6,939 nucleotides of DNA from JAYZQT01 sp964412235. Its GTDB lineage: Bacteria; Pseudomonadota; Alphaproteobacteria; MPNO01; UBA830. The notes beneath the pieces were generated by a model. The model was not told where the DNA came from. It did no database searches and saw only the letters and a program-made list of their open reading frames with translations. Shown here one piece after another: positions 1 through 5,909 of the stretch (position 1 is the first letter of the stretch; each line of letters opens with the position of its first letter). Both the position numbers and the translations under genes were made by a program. Location: assembly GCA_964412235.1 (NCBI GenBank), contig CAYPNT010000117.1, positions 1 through 6,939 of the forward strand. The letters run 5' to 3'.

Positions 1-153
1 CGTCATCGTAAAACCAAACACAAACGCTCGGACAATTATGATTTTCGAGCAAACTTCACAGGCTATTATGTTATCGTAAATTACTAAACAATTTATTTAA
101 AATAGAAATACAGAGTCATTTTTTTTAAGTGTTGTGAGAACGTCTACGAATTA
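1..153. other. Intergenic sequence downstream of the methionine operon
   Basis: This AT-rich stretch runs from the window edge to the stop codon of the large methionine synthase subunit. I see no convincing open reading frame, tRNA or repeat in it. The only structure noted is a weak inverted repeat at 26-50, listed separately. Whatever gene lies further left is outside the window. Confidence 0.6.
26..50 (-). terminator. Weak candidate terminator hairpin after metH
   Basis: The arms GCTCG (26-30) and CGAGC (46-50) are perfectly complementary around a 15-base loop. On the minus strand the stem is followed by a T-rich but G-interrupted run (25 down to 11). It lies about 105 bases past the stop codon of the operon's last gene. 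The 5-bp stem, long loop and impure T-tract make it a poor intrinsic terminator. It may be chance, and I see no better candidate between it and the stop codon. Confidence 0.22.
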
Positions 154-2802
154 TTAGGGATTGTAATTTAAATTGGGTCCGAGCCACCGCTCAGCCTTTT
201 TTATGTCCCATCCTTTTCGGGATGCATAATCAGCAACCTGGTCGATTCCAATCTTGCCCAACCCAAAATAATTTGCGTCCGGGTGGGCAAAATAATAACC
301 ACTTACGGATGAGGGCGGCCACATCGCGAAGTTTTCCGTTAGTTTTATGCCTATTTTTTCTTCTGCGCCGAGGATATCAAATAGAACGCGCTTTTCGGTG
401 TGATCGGGACACGCGGGATAACCGGGTGCAGGTCTTATTCCCCGATAGGTTTCATTTATCAACTGCTGGTTATCTAAGTTTTCATCCGGGGCATAGCCCC
501 AGTATTCCATACGAACACGTTGATGCATCCGTTCGGCAAAGGCCTCTGCCAACCTGTCCGCTAGCGCTTTTACAAGTATCGCATTGTAGTCGTCATTATC
601 GTTTTCGAAACTTTTTGTGACATCTTCGATTTTTGTTCCAGACGTGACAACAAATGCCCCGATGTAGTCTATTTCGCCAGTGTTTAATGGTCGGATGTGA
701 TCTGCCAATGCAAAGTTAGGCCGATTGTTTGTACGACGCATTTGTTGACGGAGGGTATAAATAGTGGCCACGGTGTCACTACGGGTTTCGTCACCATATA
801 ATATTATATCGTCCTGGACCGAATTCGCTGGCCAGAAGCCGATTACAGCTTTTGGATTGAGCCAGCCTTCTTTAACGAATTTTTTAAGCATTCGTTGGGC
901 ATCTGTGAAAAGGCTACGGGCAGTTTTTCCGACCGTTGTATCGTTTAGAATGTTTGGATAATTGCCGGCAAGTTCCCAGGTATGGAAGAAGGGGGTCCAA
1001 TCAATAAAATCTACGAGATCCTGGATGTCATAGGTATCAAACAGTCTTGTGCCAATAAACGAAGGTTTTGGACTTACATAATGCTTCCAGTCAATCCTTT
1101 TTGCATTTCGCCGCGCGCCTTCAATACTTTGCTTAGGACCCATTCTATCAGTTGTATTGTGTTGTTTGGCCAGTTCCTCATATGTGTCGGTAATTTCCGA
1201 TAGGTAATTATTTCGCTTGTGCGTGGAAAGGAGTGTTCCGACAACGCTTACTGCTCTTGAAGCATCGGTAACGTGTACCACTCCGCGATTGTACTGAGGT
1301 GCAATCTTCACGGCGGTGTGTAATTTGCTTGTTGTTGCGCCTCCAATAAGGAGGGGAAGATTACAATCTGTACGCAGCATCTCTCGAGCTAAGTAGACCA
1401 TTTCGTCAAGACTTGGCGTTATTAAGCCCGAAACACCAATAAGATCGACAGCCTCCGAGGCGGCTGTCGAGAGTATTTTTTCAGCAGGAACCATTACGCC
1501 TAAATCTATTATTTCATAACCGTTGCATTGAAGAACGACACTAACGATGCTTTTCCCAATGTCGTGTACGTCACCCTTGACTGTTGCGAGCAGTATTTTA
1601 CCATTTGAGCTTGGTTTTTTAGCATTTCCTTTGTTTTCTGCCTCCATGAACGGTGTGAGATGAGCCACCGCCTGCTTCATTACACGTGCGCTTTTTACAA
1701 CCTGTGGGAGAAACATTTTTCCGTCGCCAAATAGGTCACCCACAACATTCATTCCATCCATCAGTGGGCCTTCGATAATGTTGAGTGGCCGATCGGCAGT
1801 TGTTCGAGCCTCCTCTGTATCTTCGATAATGTAGTCTGATATGCCATGGACTAGGGAATATTTTAGCCGTTCTGAAATATTTTCGGATCTCCACTTCAGG
1901 TCTGTAACAACTGATTTTTTTCCCTCTCCGTGGAAGTCGCTCGCAACCTCGAGTAAACGGTCCGTACTATCTGATCTTTTATTGAATAATACGTCCTCAA
2001 TTCTATCCAAAAGGACCGGGGGTATGTCGTCGTAAACCATGATCTGGCCAGCATTGACTATCCCCATATTCATACCCGCATTAACAGCGTGATAAAGAAA
2101 GGCAGAATTCATTGCTTCGCGAACGAAATTATTACCTCTAAAAGAAAAGGAGAGATTGGACACTCCACCTATTACGCTAACGTTCGGTAATTCATTGCGT
2201 ATTTGTTTTGTGGCCTGAAAAAATGCGAGGGCGTATTCGTTATGGTCGGGTATACCAGTTGCGACAGCAAAAATATTAGGATCGAATATTATATCTTCGG
2301 ATGGGTATCCGATTGCCTTAGTCAGGAGATCATAGGATCTTTTGCAGATCTCAAATTTTTTCGATGCGGTCTCTGCTTGTCCATCCTCATCAAATGCCAT
2401 GACTACCACTGCCGCACCGTAGTAGCGTAGTTGGCGTGCTTCCCTAAGAAACCTTTCTTCTCCCTCTTTAAGACTTATGGAATTCACAATCGATTTGCCT
2501 TGAACACACTTCAGACCGGCTTCGATCACGGACCATTTTGATGAGTCTATCATTATCGGGACGCGACAGATGTCTGGTTCGGAGGCAATTAGGTTAAGGA
2601 ATTGAACCATCGCCGCTTCAGAATCGAGCAACCCTTCATCCATATTGATATCTATTACCTGTGCACCATCAGTGACTTGTTGCCGTGCTACCTGAAGCGC
2701 GCTTTCAAAATCGTTGTCCTTTATTAGCTTCCTAAAGCGCGCGGAGCCCGTAACGTTAGTTCTTTCTCCAATATTTATGAATGAGTTGGCTGTGTGCTTC
2801 AT
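154..2802 (-). CDS. metH: Cobalamin-dependent methionine synthase, folate/cobalamin/activation subunit (C-terminal part of split MetH)
   Basis: This 882-residue protein carries three of the four MetH modules: it takes methyl from 5-methyl-THF onto cobalamin and, with the homocysteine subunit encoded just upstream, passes it to homocysteine. Residues 7-300 are the pterin-binding domain, opening FINIGERTNVTGSA. Residues about 345-390 form the helical cap over the methyl group. Residues about 400-525 are the B12-binding domain, with D411-V-H413-D-I-G416 (His413 is the expected lower cobalt ligand), Ser458 in GVSGLI and the GG pair at 487-488. Residues about 560-882 are the AdoMet reactivation domain, with DWTPFF from 601, Glu753 and R790-PAPGY795, which match the AdoMet-binding residues of E. 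coli MetH. The homocysteine domain is absent. The frame is open to 2931, but the ATG at 2800-2802 is chosen because it forms an ATGA overlap with the previous stop and begins just before the conserved pterin motif. A reductase partner such as a flavodoxin is expected but not encoded here. Cytoplasmic. Confidence 0.96.
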   Translation of the reverse strand: MKHTANSFINIGERTNVTGSARFRKLIKDNDFESALQVARQQVTDGAQVIDINMDEGLLDSEAAMVQFLNLIASEPDICRVPIMIDSSKWSVIEAGLKCVQGKSIVNSISLKEGEERFLREARQLRYYGAAVVVMAFDEDGQAETASKKFEICKRSYDLLTKAIGYPSEDIIFDPNIFAVATGIPDHNEYALAFFQATKQIRNELPNVSVIGGVSNLSFSFRGNNFVREAMNSAFLYHAVNAGMNMGIVNAGQIMVYDDIPPVLLDRIEDVLFNKRSDSTDRLLEVASDFHGEGKKSVVTDLKWRSENISERLKYSLVHGISDYIIEDTEEARTTADRPLNIIEGPLMDGMNVVGDLFGDGKMFLPQVVKSARVMKQAVAHLTPFMEAENKGNAKKPSSNGKILLATVKGDVHDIGKSIVSVVLQCNGYEIIDLGVMVPAEKILSTAASEAVDLIGVSGLITPSLDEMVYLAREMLRTDCNLPLLIGGATTSKLHTAVKIAPQYNRGVVHVTDASRAVSVVGTLLSTHKRNNYLSEITDTYEELAKQHNTTDRMGPKQSIEGARRNAKRIDWKHYVSPKPSFIGTRLFDTYDIQDLVDFIDWTPFFHTWELAGNYPNILNDTTVGKTARSLFTDAQRMLKKFVKEGWLNPKAVIGFWPANSVQDDIILYGDETRSDTVATIYTLRQQMRRTNNRPNFALADHIRPLNTGEIDYIGAFVVTSGTKIEDVTKSFENDNDDYNAILVKALADRLAEAFAERMHQRVRMEYWGYAPDENLDNQQLINETYRGIRPAPGYPACPDHTEKRVLFDILGAEEKIGIKLTENFAMWPPSSVSGYYFAHPDANYFGLGKIGIDQVADYASRKGWDIKKAERWLGPNLNYNP
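2799..2802 (-). promoter_or_regulatory. ATGA stop/start overlap coupling the two MetH genes
   Basis: On the minus strand the TGA stop of the homocysteine subunit (2799-2801) and the ATG start of the large subunit (2800-2802) share two bases. No strong Shine-Dalgarno sequence stands before this ATG; the nearest purine run, TGGAAA, is poorly placed. Termination-reinitiation coupling is the likely mode of initiation and would keep the two subunits near equal amounts. Confidence 0.7.
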
Positions 2803-3863
2803 GATTGAATTACGAGTGTTTCCAGGCCCGACAGGTGAAAATATTTCTTTTGTTGGGGAATATTTCGGGGATGAATCCCATCCACCACATCCCGTATGGC
2901 CGCGATATGGGAAGGCGTTGTCCCACAGCAACCGCCAACAATATTAAGTAAGCCGCGACGGGCCCAATCGGAAACAAACGAGGCGGTTGTCTCGGGAGTT
3001 TCATCGTATCCACCAAATTCATTTGGTAGGCCAGCATTAGGGTAGGCACATATATGCGTATCCGCTATCTGGGAAAGTTGAGCGACGTGTTGTTCCATCT
3101 CTGCTGCGCCCAGGGCACAATTTAGTCCGATTGAAATAGGGTTTGCGTGCCGCACGGAATACCAGAATGCGTCAGGGGTTTGTCCCGACAGGGTGCGTCC
3201 AGAAAGATCGGTAATTGTCCCCGATATCATTATAGGCCGACTTTCACCTTGGTTATCGAATAGCTCAAGTAATGCAAAGATGCAGGCCTTGGCGTTTAAT
3301 GTATCGAAAATGGTTTCAATCAAAAATAAGTCGACGCCACCTTCAAGAAGCGCGACTGCGGCATCACTATAGGATTGTCTGAGCGTATCAAACGATATGG
3401 CCCTGTAACTAGGGTCGTTTACATCAGGTGAAATGCTTGCTGTCTTGTTTGTCGGTCCAAGCGCTCCCGCGGCCCAACATTTACGTCCAGGCTCACTTGA
3501 CATTATTTGGTCACAGGCATCACGGGCGAGCTTCGCCCCAGTAATATTTATTTCTCCGACAAACTCTTCCATTCCATAGTCGGCTTGAGAGATCGTTGTG
3601 GCATTGAAAGTATTGGTGGTTATTATGTCGGCCCCTGCGTGCAGATAATTCAGGTGAATTTCTTTAATTGCCTGTGGTCTTGTTAGATTAAGGATATCGT
3701 TATTTCCGGTGAGATCGTTTCCTAAGCCAGTAAAGTTTTTTCCATTGAAATCAGTTGAATCTAGTGAGAGCGCCTGTATTTCTGTCCCGACGGCCCCGTC
3801 AAGTATAAGAATCCTTTTTGCTAATTCGTTGCGCATTTCGTTGACAATCTTTTTCTTGATCAT
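2799..3863 (-). CDS. metH: Methionine synthase, homocysteine-binding subunit (N-terminal part of split MetH)
   Basis: This 354-residue protein is a homocysteine S-methyltransferase (TIM barrel) domain, matching the first ~350 residues of full-length MetH. It binds homocysteine through zinc and presents the thiolate to methylcobalamin held by the partner subunit. Expected zinc ligands are all present: Cys249 in GLNCALG and Cys312-Cys313 in GGCCGTTP. The N-terminal LDGAVGTEIQ (21-30), TNTFNAT (83-89) and GALGPTNK (133-140) motifs are also typical. Its C-terminal end, LSGLETLVIQS, corresponds to the linker that in single-chain MetH joins this domain to the folate domain. The ATG at 3861-3863 overlaps the metF stop as ATGA; Met10 (codon from 3836) is a less likely alternative start. 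A stand-alone methyltransferase such as BHMT or MmuM is less likely, because the adjacent gene supplies exactly the missing MetH domains. Cytoplasmic. Confidence 0.95.
   Translation of the reverse strand: MIKKKIVNEMRNELAKRILILDGAVGTEIQALSLDSTDFNGKNFTGLGNDLTGNNDILNLTRPQAIKEIHLNYLHAGADIITTNTFNATTISQADYGMEEFVGEINITGAKLARDACDQIMSSEPGRKCWAAGALGPTNKTASISPDVNDPSYRAISFDTLRQSYSDAAVALLEGGVDLFLIETIFDTLNAKACIFALLELFDNQGESRPIMISGTITDLSGRTLSGQTPDAFWYSVRHANPISIGLNCALGAAEMEQHVAQLSQIADTHICAYPNAGLPNEFGGYDETPETTASFVSDWARRGLLNIVGGCCGTTPSHIAAIRDVVDGIHPRNIPQQKKYFHLSGLETLVIQS
3860..3863 (-). promoter_or_regulatory. ATGA stop/start overlap between metF and the MetH homocysteine subunit
   Basis: The metF stop TGA (3860-3862) overlaps the ATG of the next gene (3861-3863) on the minus strand. 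Only a weak GAGAT purine run lies upstream of this ATG. The arrangement repeats the junction between the two MetH genes and supports one polycistronic message with coupled translation. Confidence 0.65.
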
Positions 3864-4747
3864 GTTGTAGCGCTATCTCGAGGTATGTTAACGCCTATGT
3901 TCCTGCATATTGCTTTGGTCAAGTCTGCTCTGTTGAGTGTGTAAAAGTGAAATTCGTTCACACCGTGAGTTTGTAAATTTAAGCACTGCTCGGATGCGGT
4001 TCTGATAGCTTCTTTTGTCCTCGCTGCTTGGTTGTCACTAATTTTAGAAAATGTTTTGATAAGAGTAGAAGGCAGTGTGGCACCACACTGCTGTGCGAAT
4101 TTTGAGAGTTTTTTAAAATTACCGATGGGCATAATGCCTGGTATGATTGGCACTGATATCCCTGCTGCAACGGCGCGGTCGCGAAACCGAAGATATGCGG
4201 TATCGTTAAAGAAAAACTGGGTTATTGCTTGATTAGCACCTTCATCCACCTTGCGTTTTAGATTTTCTAGATCAAATGTTGGATTTGGCGCGTCGGGATG
4301 AGTTTCTGGATATGCGGCAACAGATATTTTAAAGTTTTTTAACCTTTTTAATCCTCTCACGAGGTCCACTGCATAATGGTAGCCTTCAGAATTAGCTACA
4401 TATTTCGAGTTTCCGGCGGGAGGGTCGCCCCTTAATGCAACAATATGGTGTATTCCCGCATTCCAATAATCTAGGGCAATTTCATCAAGCTCATATTTCG
4501 TCGCATTTACACATGTCAGATGGGCTGCGGTGTCCTGCCCTATGTCATAAATAATTTGTTTTGCAATTTTATGTGTCCGTGTGCGTGTACTGCCTGCCGC
4601 ACCATAGGTCACCGAAAAAAAATCGGGATTTAACGGGGCTAGTTTGCTAATGGTTTTCCATAAATTCTTTTCCAGCGCGGGTGTTCGCGGTGGAAAACAC
4701 TCAAAACTTACTTTTAGGTCATTGTTTTGTTTACTGTGTTTGGTCAT
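3860..4747 (-). CDS. metF: 5,10-methylenetetrahydrofolate reductase
   Basis: MetF is an FAD-dependent TIM-barrel enzyme that reduces 5,10-methylene-THF to 5-methyl-THF, the methyl donor for the methionine synthase encoded next in the operon. The 295-residue length equals that of E. coli MetF. Recognisable motifs are VSFECFPPR (13-21) with Glu16 as the expected catalytic acid, SVTYGA (45-50), AHLTCVNAT (75-83), HIVALRGDPP (101-110) with Asp108 near the flavin, ISVAAYPETHPDA (141-153), ITQFFF (175-180) with substrate-contacting Gln177, and the C-terminal EFHFYTLNRA (265-274). The first phenylalanine of the usual FEFFPPR is followed here by Glu-Cys-Phe, a conservative oddity. The start ATG (4745-4747) lies inside the end of the upstream regulator gene, giving a 17-bp overlap; it is the only Met before the conserved core and has no clear Shine-Dalgarno sequence. 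Cytoplasmic. Confidence 0.97.
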   Translation of the reverse strand: MTKHSKQNNDLKVSFECFPPRTPALEKNLWKTISKLAPLNPDFFSVTYGAAGSTRTRTHKIAKQIIYDIGQDTAAHLTCVNATKYELDEIALDYWNAGIHHIVALRGDPPAGNSKYVANSEGYHYAVDLVRGLKRLKNFKISVAAYPETHPDAPNPTFDLENLKRKVDEGANQAITQFFFNDTAYLRFRDRAVAAGISVPIIPGIMPIGNFKKLSKFAQQCGATLPSTLIKTFSKISDNQAARTKEAIRTASEQCLNLQTHGVNEFHFYTLNRADLTKAICRNIGVNIPRDSATT

Positions 4748-5732
4748 TTTTCAACTTTTTCGAGGTGTTTCCTTTCTCTCCTTCGTTTGGGCGTTCCATT
4801 TTCCAGATGGCGACGGTTAGTGGGCTTCCCTCAAGAAGCTGATTTTCCACGACCTTCAGGCCGAGGGAATTACACCAATTGGTAATTTCAGTATTTGGGA
4901 AGCCCAGTCTTCTGTGAGCGTGTTGCTCTCGAAATATCTCCATGGTATGCGGCAAGAAATCGACAATATAGAGGTTGCCAGTCGGTTGAAGCACCCTTGC
5001 CGCCTCGGCGATTGCTTCCAATGGTTCGTCAGAAAAGTGCAATACCATATGTAGAACCACAGCGATAAAAGACCTATCTGGGAACGGTAGCTGATACATA
5101 TTTCCCCGGCGGACGGAACAATTTGGGTATTTCTCTGTCGATAAACTATTTCGTGCGACGGAAAGCATATCGCGGGATTTATCTACTCCGATGGCTTCAT
5201 CAAACAAGTGGCCAAGGAGTTGGAGCATTCGCCCTGTGCCGGTCCCAACGTCTAGTAGGTTCCCGGCTTGTTTATCGGAAAACATTGAAAGGACAGCTGC
5301 TTCCACTAGTTTTTTATCGATATGAAGGGAGCGTATTTGATCCCAGGCCACGGCGTTTTCACGGAAGTATGCGTCCGCTCTTTCTGCCCTTTCCGCTTTT
5401 ATGGTGTTAAATTTTCGTCGGTCTCGAAGTGCATTGGGGTCGTTAGTGTTAATCGATCCAATTATAAATCTTACAAACGTAGCAACTTCGCCCCGTGCGG
5501 GTATGTGGAAGAAGGCCGAAGTACCCTCTTGATAACGCTCGAGTAACTGCGCGTCACATAATAATTTAAGGTGTCGCGAAACACTTGGTTGGCTTTGGTC
5601 GATGATCGTTGTCAGTTCTCCCACCGTGAGGTCTCCAGCCGCACATAGAGCCAATATTCGAAGCCTTGTAGGCTCGCCAGCGGCCCGTAGACTGTTGAGA
5701 AGTTGGTTGGTATCCACCTTGATCCATTCCAA
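4731..5732 (-). CDS. ArsR-family regulator fused to a SAM-dependent methyltransferase domain, probable methionine-cycle regulator
   Basis: This 333-residue protein joins two domains. Residues about 8-95 are an ArsR-type winged helix: GEPTRLRILALC (19-30), then a recognition-helix region SQPSVSRHLKLL (47-58) and a wing near 65-76. Residues about 105-315 are a class I methyltransferase fold, with motif I LLDVGTGTG (159-167), the acidic end of strand 2 at Asp184 in GVDKS, and LPFPDRSF (215-222). No cysteine pair typical of metal-sensing ArsR proteins is evident in the DNA-binding helix (the nearby cysteines are Cys30 and Cys59). As first gene of a metF-metH operon it most likely senses SAM or SAH, as the SahR group of ArsR regulators does; whether the second domain is catalytic is unknown. 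The frame opens with TTG (5730-5732), three codons after an in-frame stop. A GTG at 5715-5717 would give 328 residues. The C-terminal tail (about 313-333) is hydrophilic, lysine-rich and probably disordered. Confidence 0.88.
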   Translation of the reverse strand: MEWIKVDTNQLLNSLRAAGEPTRLRILALCAAGDLTVGELTTIIDQSQPSVSRHLKLLCDAQLLERYQEGTSAFFHIPARGEVATFVRFIIGSINTNDPNALRDRRKFNTIKAERAERADAYFRENAVAWDQIRSLHIDKKLVEAAVLSMFSDKQAGNLLDVGTGTGRMLQLLGHLFDEAIGVDKSRDMLSVARNSLSTEKYPNCSVRRGNMYQLPFPDRSFIAVVLHMVLHFSDEPLEAIAEAARVLQPTGNLYIVDFLPHTMEIFREQHAHRRLGFPNTEITNWCNSLGLKVVENQLLEGSPLTVAIWKMERPNEGEKGNTSKKLKNDQTQ

Positions 5733-5756
5733 ATTTGTTCACGAAGATGGAAATAC

Positions 5757-5768
5757 TATCAAAAGATA
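5757..5768. repeat. Short inverted repeat TATC-N4-GATA
   Basis: TATC (5757-5760) and GATA (5765-5768) are inverted around AAAA, and a further TATC follows at 5773-5776, so GATA (5765-5768) also faces the second TATC. The repeats lie just outside and partly overlap the larger inverted repeat. They could be part of a regulator binding site, but in such AT-rich sequence short repeats are expected by chance. Confidence 0.25.
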
Positions 5769-5791
5769 TAAATATCAATATATGTTTATAT
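5766..5791. promoter_or_regulatory. Candidate operator: inverted repeat ATATAAA-N12-TTTATAT
   Basis: The 7-bp arms at 5766-5772 and 5785-5791 are perfectly complementary, and three of the six inner position pairs also match, giving an imperfect 26-bp palindrome. It lies 34 bp upstream of the TTG start of the ArsR-type regulator and overlaps the possible -10 and -35 elements of the met operon. That is where a repressor with a dimeric winged helix would be expected to bind. Binding is inference; AT-rich composition raises the chance of such a repeat arising randomly. Confidence 0.42.
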
Positions 5792-5834
5792 AAAATAGTA
5801 CAATTAACGTGGTTATCTCTGGGATTGGTATCAA

Positions 5835-5851
5835 AGGGAGACATTGTCCCT
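5835..5851 (+). repeat. Small hairpin AGGGA-N7-TCCCT in the leader of the GMC gene
   Basis: The arms at 5835-5839 and 5847-5851 are perfectly complementary around a 7-base loop. It lies 58 bp upstream of the oxidoreductase start, within its likely leader or promoter. It could be a leader hairpin or a protein-binding dyad; no T-tract follows, so it is not a terminator. Its role is unknown and it may be incidental. Confidence 0.25.
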
Positions 5852-5898
5852 CTGCCTCCACCCTGGTACCGTCTTAGTTAACCGTAATCAGTTGGGCC

Positions 5899-5902
5899 GA
5901 GG
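5899..5902 (+). promoter_or_regulatory. Shine-Dalgarno GAGG of the GMC oxidoreductase
   Basis: GAGG ends seven bases before the ATG at 5910-5912, a good spacing. It favours that ATG over the in-frame ATG at 5925-5927, which would be 22 bases away. This is the only clear ribosome binding site among the genes of the window. Confidence 0.7.
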
Positions 5903-5909
5903 TAAATAT

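Larger units (their letters stand above)
5733..5909. promoter_or_regulatory. Divergent intergenic region with promoters for the met operon and the GMC oxidoreductase
   Basis: These 177 bp separate two genes transcribed away from each other, so both promoters should lie here. The half next to the regulator (about 5750-5800) is very AT-rich and contains the inverted repeats. For the minus strand one possible promoter is TTGATA (5773-5778) with a poor TATTTC (5750-5755) at 17-bp spacing; another is TTGTAC (5798-5803) with TATATT (5777-5782) at 15 bp. Neither is strong. For the plus strand I could not settle on a promoter. I see no cobalamin, SAM or SAH riboswitch; the space on the minus strand is too short for a cobalamin riboswitch. 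Confidence 0.6.

Noticed and set aside
222..620. 132-codon plus-strand frame antisense to the MetH activation domain
   Set aside because: The minus strand carries the conserved AdoMet-binding motifs over the same bases; the antisense product has no recognisable features.
2803..2931. N-terminal extension of the large MetH subunit beginning MLWDNAFPYRG
   Set aside because: It lies wholly inside the homocysteine subunit gene, has no match to MetH sequence, and the internal ATG at 2800-2802 sits right before the conserved pterin-binding motif.
5566..5844. 92-codon minus-strand frame across the regulator start and promoter region
   Set aside because: Most of its length is an out-of-frame reading of the ArsR domain, with low-complexity composition and no recognisable domain.
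5733..5909. Possible SAM, SAH or cobalamin riboswitch before the methionine operon
   Set aside because: The minus-strand leader would be only some tens of bases and shows none of the conserved stems I would expect; the inverted repeats are better explained as protein-binding sites.
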